A model generated the notes under the pieces. The model saw only the letters and a program-made list of their open reading frames with translations, searched no databases and had not been told where the DNA came from. From positions 1,054,001-1,118,000 of the forward strand of contig NZ_WUPT01000001.1 of assembly GCF_009830125.1 (NCBI RefSeq): a stretch of 64,000 bases of DNA, given 5' to 3'. This DNA comes from Kangsaoukella pontilimi (GTDB lineage: Bacteria; Pseudomonadota; Alphaproteobacteria; Rhodobacterales; Rhodobacteraceae). Positions within the stretch are counted from its first letter, which is position 1, and every line of letters starts with the position of its first letter. A program made the translations under genes and the position numbers. This document shows, one piece after another, positions 44,761-53,344 of this stretch.

Positions 44761-45427
44761 ATGTCAGACCCTTGTCGGCAAGCCGCCCGCGCATGTCGTA
44801 GATGTCGAGGCCCAGCTCCCCCGCCGCGAAGCGCGCGCGCTTGGCCTCTTCGGCGTCGAGCCGCTTTTGTGCCGCCGCCATGACGGCTTGGGCGTTCGCG
44901 CGCGGCACCACGCAGACCCCGTCGTCATCGGCCACGATCACGTCGCCCGCATTCACGAGCGCGCCCGCGCAGACCACCGGCACGTTGACCGAGCCGACCG
45001 TCTCCTTGACCGCCCCCTGTGCCGAAACGGCGGTGGACCAGACGGCAAACCCCATGGCGCGCAGGTCTCGGGTATCCCGCACGCCGCTGTCGAGAACCGC
45101 CGCGCGGCAGCCCCGCGCCATGGCGGAGGTGGCAAGGAGGTCTCCGAAATAGCCCATGTCACAGGGCGATGTGGGCGCGAGGACGAGGATATCGCCCTCT
45201 TGCAACTGCTCGATGGCGACATGGATCATCCAGTTATCGCCGGGCGGAGCCGAAATCGTGACCGCCGACCCGGCAATCCCGAAATCCTGCTGGATGGGGC
45301 GCATCTTCGACGACATCAGCCCCGTACGCCCCTGTGCCTCGTGGACCGTGGCCACGCCTGCCGCGCCAAGTCGCGCGATCAGATCGGGATCGGCCCGTTC
45401 GATGTTCTGGACTACGACACCGCCCAT
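44753..45427 (-). CDS. ligK: 4-Carboxy-4-hydroxy-2-oxoadipate aldolase
   Basis: A 224-residue RraA-fold aldolase (called LigK or GalC) that splits 4-carboxy-4-hydroxy-2-oxoadipate into pyruvate and oxaloacetate. Characteristic segments are [19 protein letters not shown] near residue 20, [14 protein letters not shown] near 165, and [10 protein letters not shown] near 75. ATG 45427 follows GAGGGGG. It overlaps galD and is 10 bp from galB, so the three act as one operon. Confidence 0.9.
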   Translation of the reverse strand: MGGVVVQNIERADPDLIARLGAAGVATVHEAQGRTGLMSSKMRPIQQDFGIAGSAVTISAPPGDNWMIHVAIEQLQEGDILVLAPTSPCDMGYFGDLLATSAMARGCRAAVLDSGVRDTRDLRAMGFAVWSTAVSAQGAVKETVGSVNVPVVCAGALVNAGDVIVADDDGVCVVPRANAQAVMAAAQKRLDAEEAKRARFAAGELGLDIYDMRGRLADKGLTYE

Positions 45428-45437
45428 GGCGCCCCCC

Positions 45438-46172
45438 TCAAAGCTCGTCGACGGTACGCGGGAAGACCGACTGGAAGCCCTCCGCATATTCCGCTTTTCG
45501 GCCGCCCGCCTGCCCGCCCGAGTTCCGTCGGAAGTGGTTGGCGCGGTTCTGCGCGACCCGCGTGTAGTACTCCCAGAGGTGCTCCTGCCCCTCCATGCAC
45601 TCGATCGCGGCACGCTTCTTGCCCCAGACGGGCGTGATGTCGAGGAACGTGTCCGGCTTCCAGCCCATCTGTTCGGTCTGATGCGGTTCGAACAGGTAGA
45701 GTTGCGGCGCGCCCAGCACCTTCTCGCCGGGATTGTGGCCCCAGGCCTGCGCGATCATCCGCGTCTCAAGCGTCAGCTTCATCGCGTACATGTGGTCGGT
45801 GTTGTACGGATCATATTGCGAATGTGAGAGCATGAATTTGGGCTGCACCGCCCGGATCACGTCGACCACGCGGTATTTCTGCTCTTCGGTCAGGTCGAGC
45901 GGATAGTCCCCGCAATCGAGAAACTGGATGTCATGAGCCCCAAGCGCCTTGGCTGCGTTCTCGGCCTCGGCCCGGCGCGAGGATTTGACCTTGTCGAGCG
46001 TCATCCCCTCCTGCTTCCAGAGCTTGGCGCTTTCGCCCCGCTCACCGTAGGAAAGACAGAGGATCGTGATGTTGTAGCCAAGCTCCTGATGAAGCGCGAT
46101 GGCGCCACCGCAGCGCCAGACGAAATCGGCCGAATGCGCCGACATCACCAGAGCCGTCTTGTTGTCCGACAT
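45438..46172 (-). CDS. galB: 4-Oxalomesaconate hydratase, PIG-L family
   Basis: A 244-residue PIG-L/LmbE-fold metalloenzyme that starts [20 protein letters not shown] and contains [25 protein letters not shown], and [13 protein letters not shown], all features of Pseudomonas GalB. It hydrates 4-oxalomesaconate to the substrate of LigK. This is unusual, because the equivalent Sphingobium enzyme LigJ is of an unrelated family. AAGGA lies 8 bases before ATG 46172. It is preceded by iorB by 14 bp. Confidence 0.9.
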   Translation of the reverse strand: MSDNKTALVMSAHSADFVWRCGGAIALHQELGYNITILCLSYGERGESAKLWKQEGMTLDKVKSSRRAEAENAAKALGAHDIQFLDCGDYPLDLTEEQKYRVVDVIRAVQPKFMLSHSQYDPYNTDHMYAMKLTLETRMIAQAWGHNPGEKVLGAPQLYLFEPHQTEQMGWKPDTFLDITPVWGKKRAAIECMEGQEHLWEYYTRVAQNRANHFRRNSGGQAGGRKAEYAEGFQSVFPRTVDEL

Positions 46173-46186
46173 GTCGTTCGTCCTTG

Positions 46187-47740
46187 TCACTCTGCCGCGT
46201 CGAGCGCGGGCTTTCTCGAACCGGCGACATCCTTGAACGCCGCCACCACCTGATCGAGCGCGGCGCTGTCGGGGTCTTTCACCGCCGCCAGCCGGGCCTG
46301 AAGCACGGCGTCGGCCAGCATGTCGGAGGGCAGACGGCCATCGAGGCAGGGCGCGATCACCTCGCCTTCGATCAGCCGCCAGTTCCGTGTGCCCCGCTTG
46401 TAGGTCGAGGCATAGCCCCGGACCAGCCGCGCGGTTTCCACGATCTGGATCGCCGCGTCGGGTGCCACGTCGAGCGCCTTTTCCACATGACCGAGCCAGA
46501 GGTCGAGCCACTCCATCTCTTCGTGGTGGCGAAGGTTTTTTTGCCGCCAGCGTTTTGCATAAGCGAGGAATTTCAGTCGGATAAACCCGGAAAAGCGCGT
46601 GGTTTTGACCTTCATCGGCCACGAATAGCCGCTCCAGCCGTTCCGCTGGGACATGGCGATCAGCCGCTCGCCCAGACTTTTGGGCAGCATTCCGAAAACC
46701 TCTTCGGGACCGGGCTTCATGTATTCCCGGACGTCCACGATATCGCCCGCCCGTGCCTTTGCTTCGGCGCGGACGCGGGCGAGCCGGGCCTGTCTCAGCT
46801 TCAGCTCGGCCACACGATGCGTGTCCTCGTAGCTCATCCGCACGGCCATGTGCCGGGCGAGCGCGGCAAGGAGTTCGGGCGTGGCATTGGGGTGCTCGGA
46901 AACGCGCTTCAGATGGCTGAGATACGTCTCGGCATAGGCCCGGTCCTGATAGTCGGTCAGACGGCGCATCCCCTCGGCAGCGAGGCCCGCCGCTTCACCC
47001 GTCAGGAATTCGGTCTCGGGCGACGCGACGAGCACGGGTGTTGGCGCCTCTTCCATCTCCGGTGCCGGTGCGGCCTTTGCCTTGCCCGTCAGATCGGGCA
47101 CGATGGACGCCTCTGCCGCTAGCGCCAGCCCCGCTTCAAAGCCGCGCAGGTTCGCCTCGGAGGCGCGTTTGCCGGACTGGACCGCCTTCAGACAGCTTTC
47201 GACCGGGATAGGCAGCACGCCCGATCCCGCGACCAGCCCCATGACGACCGAGTTAAGATGCGCCGACACCTTTTGTGCCTCTTTCGAAAAGTCGCTGATC
47301 GTCGCCTTTGCCGCGAAGTTGCGGAGCGTCGCGACCATCGGCTCGACCTCAAGCCGCCCGTCCTCCATGGCGCTTTTCTCGTCCACGGTGAAGGTCCGGT
47401 GCCGCGACGCAAAGAGCCGGGTGCGGTCGGGCGTGACGTATCCCGCCTTGACCATGCGAACAGCTTCCAGAAGCTCGGTCGCGACCAGCACGTCCACCTT
47501 GCCCGGCGCGGGATGCAGCGCCATGACGGGGCGCTTGTCCCCGGTCTTGGGGAGGAATTCGAGATAATAGGTCGTGGCCCCGGTCCGCTGTGCAACGCCC
47601 GGCACCGAGGTCCGCTGGACCCAGAGCCCCGCATCTAGCGCCGCTTCGGTCAGCCAGCCGGCCAGAACACCGCCACCCTCGCCGCCCATGGCCGCGATCA
47701 GCAGGCGGACGGGCTTCTGCGTCTTCGTCGCGCCGCTCAT
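46187..47740 (-). CDS. iorB: Indolepyruvate:ferredoxin oxidoreductase, beta/gamma subunit with DUF6537
   Basis: A 517-residue protein. The N-terminal 190 residues are the pyruvate-ferredoxin oxidoreductase gamma domain (LLIAAMGGEGGGVLAGWLTEA near residue 12), followed by a linker, and the C-terminal 280 residues match DUF6537, which is fused to this subunit in proteobacteria. With IorA it oxidises arylpyruvates to arylacetyl-CoA and CO2. It overlaps iorA by 4 bases. Confidence 0.88.
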   Translation of the reverse strand: MSGATKTQKPVRLLIAAMGGEGGGVLAGWLTEAALDAGLWVQRTSVPGVAQRTGATTYYLEFLPKTGDKRPVMALHPAPGKVDVLVATELLEAVRMVKAGYVTPDRTRLFASRHRTFTVDEKSAMEDGRLEVEPMVATLRNFAAKATISDFSKEAQKVSAHLNSVVMGLVAGSGVLPIPVESCLKAVQSGKRASEANLRGFEAGLALAAEASIVPDLTGKAKAAPAPEMEEAPTPVLVASPETEFLTGEAAGLAAEGMRRLTDYQDRAYAETYLSHLKRVSEHPNATPELLAALARHMAVRMSYEDTHRVAELKLRQARLARVRAEAKARAGDIVDVREYMKPGPEEVFGMLPKSLGERLIAMSQRNGWSGYSWPMKVKTTRFSGFIRLKFLAYAKRWRQKNLRHHEEMEWLDLWLGHVEKALDVAPDAAIQIVETARLVRGYASTYKRGTRNWRLIEGEVIAPCLDGRLPSDMLADAVLQARLAAVKDPDSAALDQVVAAFKDVAGSRKPALDAAE

Positions 47741-49911
47741 TCGGCCGGTACTCCGATGGCGCCGGGTGCGCTTGCACCGGGCCTGTCTTCGTCAACGTCA
47801 CCGCCGAAGAGCCTGATAAGCCTGTCAGAAACGCTCTTGGAGAAACGATCCCAGGCGGTCGGATTCTGAAGAATGTCGATCTGTGCGAAGGACGGGCAAA
47901 GCTGTGCCGCATGGCTGACTTCGCCGCAAAGACCGCATCCGACGCAGTCGTTATTCACATGTGCCACCGGATCGGTGCGGAGCGGATCGGGGTTTGGCTT
48001 GATCGTCAGCGACGGGCAGCCCGAGAGCCGGATACAGCTATGGTCGCCCGTGCAGGTCTCTTCGTCGACCCAGTAGCGCGTGCGGACCACCCGGTCGCCC
48101 CGCGCGACCGCCTTGGCCATGGCCGGACGCACACGGCGCTGCCGCGCCAACTGGCATTCGCCCTCGGCCACGATGACTTTGAGCCCCTTGTCGCGGCTGG
48201 TCCGCGCCTCGCGGAGCGCCTTGACCATGGTCGAGACGTTGTAGTTGTTGACCCGCTTCACCCATTTGACGCCCATGCTCTTGAGCGCCTTGTCGATGTT
48301 AAGCCCCTTGCCGCGCCCCAGTTCCTTGGGCCGGCTCGACGGCAGATCCTGTGCGCCAGTGGCACTGGAATACCCGTTATCCATGACGATCAGGACCGAG
48401 TCGTCCTGATTGAAGACCGACCCGGCCACGCCGGTCAGAAGTCCGTTGTGCCAGAAGCCCCCGTCCCCCATGACGGTGAAGGGCCGCTTTTCCTGAGTCC
48501 CCGACACAGCGGAGGCAGCGGCCAGAGACATGCCGTAACCGATAATCGAATGGCCCTGACTGAAGGGTGGGAATGTCGCCAGAGCGTGGCAACCGATATC
48601 GACCGACACGTGAACCGGCCCCAGTTCCTCGCGCACCAGTTTCATGGCCGAGAAAACGGGACGTTCCGGGCAGCCGGTGCAGAAGGTCGGCGGGCGCGGC
48701 GGCAAAGGGTCGCCCGATCCGTCGGCAAGCGCCTTCTGGTTGGCGTCCACGCCATCGAGCCATTCGCCCAGCCCGCCCGGTTCGATCCCGTAGGCATCGA
48801 GAAAGGCGGAGACGCCCTTGCCCACCACGGCGGCGGTGTATTCTCCCGCCTCGGGCAGCATGTCCTTGCCGTGGATCTTGGTCTGGAGATCGGCCTGCCT
48901 CAGGATCTTGCCCACCGCCAGTTCGATATACTCGGGCGATCCCTCTTCCACGATCAGGATCGCCTTCTTGTCCTTGGCGAAGTCCGTGATCTGCTCGGGC
49001 ACCAGCGGATGGGTGACGTTCAGCACCATCACCGGCACGTCGAGATTGCCGTAGGCGTCCGAAAGCCCCGCATCGGCCAGGCAGGAATTCAGCCCGTTGA
49101 ACAGACCGCCCTGCGTGATGATCCCGATCTCGCCGGTGGTCGGCCCCATGAACTCGTTCAACTTCTCGCGGACGATGAAGTCGCGCGCCGCCGGCAGGCG
49201 CCTCGCGACCTTGTCCTTTTCCTGGATGAAGGTTTCGGGCGGATGGGCCAGACGCGCATAGTTGAAGGGCGTCGGCTCCTTGAACTTTTCGCGCGTCGAA
49301 TGGGGCGCGGCGACGTTGTCCTTGGCCTCGAAATCCCCAAAGACATGGCAGGCGCGGATGCGCAGTTCCATGATGACAGGGGTGTTCGACGCCTCGGACA
49401 GCTCGAAGCTCTTTTCCACCATGTCGACGATCTTCGTAAGCTCCGGGCGCGGGTCGAGAAGCCAGAGCGACGACTTGAGCGCATAGGCATGGGTGCGCTC
49501 CTGAATGACGCTCGCGCCCTCGCCGTAGTCTTCGCCCACCACGATCAGCGTGCCGCCGATCACGCCCGGCGACGCGAGGTTCGACAAAGCGTCCGCCGCC
49601 ACGTTGGTGCCGACGATGGATTTCCATGTCACGCAGCCGCGCATCGGGTACTGGACGGATGCCGCCAGCATCGCCGCCGCCGCCGCCTCGTTCGTGCAGG
49701 TCTCAAGATGGATGCCAAGCTCTTCGAGGATGTCTTCGGATTGTACGAGAACGTCCAGCAGGTGGCTGACCGGCGCACCCTGATAGCCGCCGACATAGGC
49801 CACGCCCGACTGCAAAAGCGCCTTTGTCACGGCAAGAATACCCTCGCCATGGAAGGTCTCTCCCTTGCCCAGCTTCAGGCTCTGAATTTCCTTATGAAAC
49901 GAGACTTCCAT
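47737..49911 (-). CDS. iorA: Indolepyruvate:ferredoxin oxidoreductase, alpha subunit
   Basis: A 724-residue TPP enzyme. The N-terminal pyrimidine-binding domain opens with GVAYVGGYQGAPVSHLLDVL; the TPP-pyrophosphate domain carries the GDGGFWHNG motif near residue 480; two 4Fe-4S sites sit near the C terminus in CTGDHSCIRLSGCP and CVGCGLCGEVSHAAQLCP. It takes arylpyruvates and CoA to arylacetyl-CoA, reducing ferredoxin. Such enzymes are best known in anaerobes; the fused form appears in aerobic proteobacteria. AGGAG lies 9 bases upstream of ATG 49911. The thioesterase upstream could free the acid from the CoA ester. Confidence 0.92.
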   Translation of the reverse strand: MEVSFHKEIQSLKLGKGETFHGEGILAVTKALLQSGVAYVGGYQGAPVSHLLDVLVQSEDILEELGIHLETCTNEAAAAAMLAASVQYPMRGCVTWKSIVGTNVAADALSNLASPGVIGGTLIVVGEDYGEGASVIQERTHAYALKSSLWLLDPRPELTKIVDMVEKSFELSEASNTPVIMELRIRACHVFGDFEAKDNVAAPHSTREKFKEPTPFNYARLAHPPETFIQEKDKVARRLPAARDFIVREKLNEFMGPTTGEIGIITQGGLFNGLNSCLADAGLSDAYGNLDVPVMVLNVTHPLVPEQITDFAKDKKAILIVEEGSPEYIELAVGKILRQADLQTKIHGKDMLPEAGEYTAAVVGKGVSAFLDAYGIEPGGLGEWLDGVDANQKALADGSGDPLPPRPPTFCTGCPERPVFSAMKLVREELGPVHVSVDIGCHALATFPPFSQGHSIIGYGMSLAAASAVSGTQEKRPFTVMGDGGFWHNGLLTGVAGSVFNQDDSVLIVMDNGYSSATGAQDLPSSRPKELGRGKGLNIDKALKSMGVKWVKRVNNYNVSTMVKALREARTSRDKGLKVIVAEGECQLARQRRVRPAMAKAVARGDRVVRTRYWVDEETCTGDHSCIRLSGCPSLTIKPNPDPLRTDPVAHVNNDCVGCGLCGEVSHAAQLCPSFAQIDILQNPTAWDRFSKSVSDRLIRLFGGDVDEDRPGASAPGAIGVPAE

Positions 49912-49936
49912 TTGGATGTTCTCCTGATACGCGCGC

Positions 49937-50353
49937 TCAGGCGAAGCGCGCTTTCACCTCTTCGGGGATCGGTTGGCTTTTGATGCGTTCGGGGTCGTCC
50001 GGATGCCGTCCGACCCAGACGCGGGTCTCCCACGCCTCGATCGCAAGCGCGTCGCCCTTGTAGACCCGGTGCTTGATGTCGAAGCTCGAACGCTTCCATT
50101 CGGTCACTTCGCTTTCGATGGTGATCGTCTCGCCCCATTTCGACGGGATCATGAAGCGGGCGCCGGTGTCGACCATGGGAAAGCCGACCATGTCGTAGGT
50201 CTTGACCATCTCGTGCTTCTCCAGCCCCGCTGCCGCGAAAAGCGCGACGGTGGCATTGTCGAACATCACGAAATAGCGCGGATAATAGACGATCCCCGCC
50301 GGGTCGCAGTCGCCCCATTCGATGAACACATCCCGGCGGTTGACCAGCCCCAT
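49937..50353 (-). CDS. Hot-dog fold acyl-CoA thioesterase (4-hydroxybenzoyl-CoA thioesterase type)
   Basis: A 138-residue hot-dog thioesterase with the family signature WGDCDPAGIVYYPRYF, whose Asp is catalytic. It hydrolyses aromatic or short acyl-CoA esters; the best-known relative acts on 4-hydroxybenzoyl-CoA. It is one short gap (25 bp) from iorA, so hydrolysis of the arylacetyl-CoA made by IorAB is the likeliest role. Upstream is the TRAP transporter, 3 bp away. Confidence 0.86.
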   Translation of the reverse strand: MGLVNRRDVFIEWGDCDPAGIVYYPRYFVMFDNATVALFAAAGLEKHEMVKTYDMVGFPMVDTGARFMIPSKWGETITIESEVTEWKRSSFDIKHRVYKGDALAIEAWETRVWVGRHPDDPERIKSQPIPEEVKARFA

Positions 50354-50356
50354 CGC

Positions 50357-51664
50357 TTAGCGCCCCAGCATCGTGTTTGGCAGGAAGAGCGCGATATCGG
50401 GGAACGCCACCAGCAGGATCACGCAGACGCCCATGGCCAGCCAGAACGGCAGGATGCCCCAATAGACCTGACTGAGCGGCACATGGGGCGCCACCCCCTT
50501 CACCACGAAGACGTTTAGCCCCACTGGCGGACTAATAAGCCCCATCTCCAGCACCACGACCATGATGATCCCGAACCAGATCGGATCATAGCCGAGCGTC
50601 TGGATGATCGGCAGCACGATCGGCACGGTCAGCACCATCATCGCGAAGCCTTCCATGAAGGTGCCGAGGACGATGTAGACGAGAATGATCACCATAAGGA
50701 TGGCAAAGGCAGGGATCGCGAGCTCTCCGATCCAGTCGGCAAGGTTCACCGGGATGCGCGTGAGCGCCAAGAACGGTGCGAAGAAATGCGCGCCGATCAG
50801 GATGAAGAACACCATGGCGGTGGTCTTGACCGTATCCAGAAGCGCGTCGAGGAACAGCTTGATCGTCAGGCGCCGCGACCAGAGCGCGTGGAGGAAGGTC
50901 AGCCCCGCGCCCACGGCGGCCGCCTCGGTCACGGTGAACACACCGGCATAGATGCCGCCGATCACGATCAGCACGACGAAGATCAGCGCGCCCGAGCCGA
51001 ACAGGGTTTTGAAACGCTCGGCCATCGGCACCCGCTCGCCCGGAGGGCCGGCATTGGGGTTCATCACGGCGACGATAAAGACCGTGGCCACGAAGAGAGC
51101 CGTCAGAAGCAGCCCCGGCACGAAGCCGGCAAGAAAGAGACGGCCCACCGATTGCTCGGTCAGGAGTGCGTAGACGATCAGAACCGTCGACGGTGGAATG
51201 AGGATGCCAAGCGTACCGCCCGCCGCAATCGCGCCCGTAGCCAGACGAGGCGAGTAGTTGTAGCGCTCCATCTCCGGCAGAGAGACCTTGCCCATGGTCG
51301 CCGCCGCCGCGATGGACGAGCCGGACAGAGCGGCGAAGCCCGCGCAGGCCAGGATCGTTGCGGCAGCCAATCCACCGCGCCTGTGCCCTACGAAGCTGTA
51401 GGCGGTGCGGTACATATCAGCCCCCATGCCCGACACGCTCGCGAAAGAGCCCATCAGCACGAAGAGAGGAATGACGCTCAGCGTGAACACCGCCGAGTAG
51501 GAAAACGCGAAGGAGCCGAGGTTGTTGAAGGCCGCGGTAGGCGAATTCAGGATCGCGATGCCTGCGGCGCCCACCGTCATCATGGCAAGCCCGATGGGCA
51601 TCCGGATTGCCAGCAGCAGAAACAGCGCCAGAAAGCCGACAAGGCCGGCGAGCATTGGTGTCAT
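50357..51664 (-). CDS. TRAP transporter large permease (DctM type)
   Basis: A 435-residue membrane protein with about 12 predicted helices and the DctM features VRKGxx-type gly-rich loops, here ALSGSSIAAAATMGKVSLPEM and GGTLGILIPPSTVLIVYA. It is the large membrane subunit of a TRAP transporter that takes up an organic acid with Na+. It overlaps the small permease by 4 bases. The clustering with aromatic genes suggests an aromatic acid substrate. Confidence 0.92.
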   Translation of the reverse strand: MTPMLAGLVGFLALFLLLAIRMPIGLAMMTVGAAGIAILNSPTAAFNNLGSFAFSYSAVFTLSVIPLFVLMGSFASVSGMGADMYRTAYSFVGHRRGGLAAATILACAGFAALSGSSIAAAATMGKVSLPEMERYNYSPRLATGAIAAGGTLGILIPPSTVLIVYALLTEQSVGRLFLAGFVPGLLLTALFVATVFIVAVMNPNAGPPGERVPMAERFKTLFGSGALIFVVLIVIGGIYAGVFTVTEAAAVGAGLTFLHALWSRRLTIKLFLDALLDTVKTTAMVFFILIGAHFFAPFLALTRIPVNLADWIGELAIPAFAILMVIILVYIVLGTFMEGFAMMVLTVPIVLPIIQTLGYDPIWFGIIMVVVLEMGLISPPVGLNVFVVKGVAPHVPLSQVYWGILPFWLAMGVCVILLVAFPDIALFLPNTMLGR

Positions 51665-52167
51665 TGGGTGTCCTCGCCGGTCTCGGTCGCCGGTCTCAGC
51701 GCCTTGAGCGCGTCGATGATCAGAACGACCGTGAACAGGGCCGCCGAGATGGCGACGGCGAACTGGAAGGGGAATTTCGGGATTCGCATCATGTTCGACA
51801 CGTCACCGTAGCCGTAGCTCTTCAGCGCGTACTGAAAGCTCTCATAGGCGAGAAGCCCGAGCACGGCAGCGCCGAGCGCGTGAACGGCGAAGTTGATCCA
51901 CCGCATCGAAGGGCGATCGAGATATTTCGAGAAGATGTCGACCGAGACATGCCCCCGCTGGATCGCGGTATAAGGCAGGCCGCAAGCCACGATCACGGAC
52001 ATGGCAAGCTCGGTCATTTCGAACCCGCCCCGGAAAGGCCGGCTGAAGAAGTAGCGCGCACCGATCTCGTAGATGATCAGCACGGCCAGCCCGGCCAGGA
52101 CGAGGCCGCCCGCATAAGCGAGCAGCCTCAGACCCTGTTCGAACCTGCGTTCGAAAGCGTCGAGCAT
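51661..52167 (-). CDS. TRAP transporter small permease (DctQ type)
   Basis: A 168-residue protein with four predicted membrane helices and the DctQ signature near residues 30-60 (LVLAGLAVLIIYEIGARYFF). It pairs with the large permease (4-base overlap), and the solute receptor gene is 6 bp upstream. The three proteins form one transporter. Confidence 0.9.
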   Translation of the reverse strand: MLDAFERRFEQGLRLLAYAGGLVLAGLAVLIIYEIGARYFFSRPFRGGFEMTELAMSVIVACGLPYTAIQRGHVSVDIFSKYLDRPSMRWINFAVHALGAAVLGLLAYESFQYALKSYGYGDVSNMMRIPKFPFQFAVAISAALFTVVLIIDALKALRPATETGEDTQ

Positions 52168-52173
52168 GGCCGA

Positions 52174-53217
52174 TCAGTTCGACAGGTTGACGCCGGCGGC
52201 GTCGAGCATGGCCTGCCCGTCGATGCCCTGTTCGGCCATCGAAGCGAGCCATTCGTCGTAGATCGGGCGTAGCATTGCCGCGATCTCGGCCTGCTGCTCT
52301 TCGGTGAACTCGATCACCTCCTTGTCGGCCGCGTCGCGGACGAACTGGATGCTTTCGGCGGCGCGGTCGAGATAGGCGTCGGTCGCCTTCTGGCTCAGCT
52401 CTTCGCCCATCAGACCATCCAGAATCGCCTGATGCTCTGCCGACAGACCGTTATAGCTGTCCTCGTTCATCACGATCAGGAACTGCGACCGGCCAAAGAG
52501 CGGCCCGGTGATGGTGAAGTAGTTGGCAACCTCGTGCATCCGGAAGTCGAGGATGGTGGTGAACGGCACCATGGCGCCGTCGATCACGCCCCGCTCGAGC
52601 TGCGGGTAAAGCTGCGGGATCGGAAGTGCGACGGGCGTCGCGCCCATCTTTTCGATCTGCGCGGCCTGCGCAGCGGAAGGCGAGCGAAGCAGCATCCCCT
52701 CGATGTCCTGCGGGGTCCGGATCGGCTTGTCGCGGGTGTACAGGCCCGCGTCATCGGCAGCCCAGAGCGCCACGACCTTCAGGCCGTCATACTCGGGATC
52801 GAAATACCCGCCCTCCAGCAGATCCCACATCAGTTCGGTGGTTGACGTGCCGTCCGGGCGCAGGCCCGGAAGTTCGATCATCTGAGTGCGCGGGAACACG
52901 GGCGACGTGTAGCCCGGAAGCGTGAACACCATGTCGACAGTGCCGTCCTGAGCCTGACGGATCAGTTCGGGCGCCTTGCCGCCAAGCTGCATCGACGGAT
53001 AGATCGTCAGCGTCAGTTCACCGCCCGACTGCTCGGCGATGTCGGCGGCCAGCGGCTCGATGATTTCGCGCACGATGATGTGGCCCGGCGGCACGAAGGT
53101 ATGCAGGCGAAGCTCGGTCTGGGCCTGGGCGGCGCTCGGCGCGAAGGCTCCGAGAGCGGACGTGAAGCCAAGGGCAACGGCCGCAACCGCACCTTTCAGT
53201 GAAAGCGTAGTGGTCAT
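52174..53217 (-). CDS. TRAP transporter solute-binding protein (DctP type)
   Basis: A 347-residue periplasmic receptor with a Sec signal peptide (about residues 1-32, ending AAQA) and typical DctP segments: ADIAEQSGGELTLTIYPSMQ near residue 57, RSPSAAQAAQIEKMGATPV near 180 with its conserved Arg that binds the carboxylate, and the C-terminal EQQAEIAAMLRPIYDEWL. It captures an organic acid. GGGAGG lies 5 bases before ATG 53217. The 127-bp gap upstream may hold its own promoter. Confidence 0.93.
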   Translation of the reverse strand: MTTTLSLKGAVAAVALGFTSALGAFAPSAAQAQTELRLHTFVPPGHIIVREIIEPLAADIAEQSGGELTLTIYPSMQLGGKAPELIRQAQDGTVDMVFTLPGYTSPVFPRTQMIELPGLRPDGTSTTELMWDLLEGGYFDPEYDGLKVVALWAADDAGLYTRDKPIRTPQDIEGMLLRSPSAAQAAQIEKMGATPVALPIPQLYPQLERGVIDGAMVPFTTILDFRMHEVANYFTITGPLFGRSQFLIVMNEDSYNGLSAEHQAILDGLMGEELSQKATDAYLDRAAESIQFVRDAADKEVIEFTEEQQAEIAAMLRPIYDEWLASMAEQGIDGQAMLDAAGVNLSN

Positions 53218-53344
53218 GTAGTCCTCCCGTTATGTGCCCCGCACCCGGTTCTTCGAGGTGTCGGAGCCTGTTGAAAAGTTAGGCGGGCGCGATGGGCTTG
53301 GCAAATGAAGTTCATCCGATTGCCCGGTTTTTCCGCGCCCCTGC

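Noticed and set aside
47590-49983. Long open frame on the plus strand across iorA
   Set aside because: Antisense shadow; the minus-strand frame has all IorA motifs and Fe-S sites.
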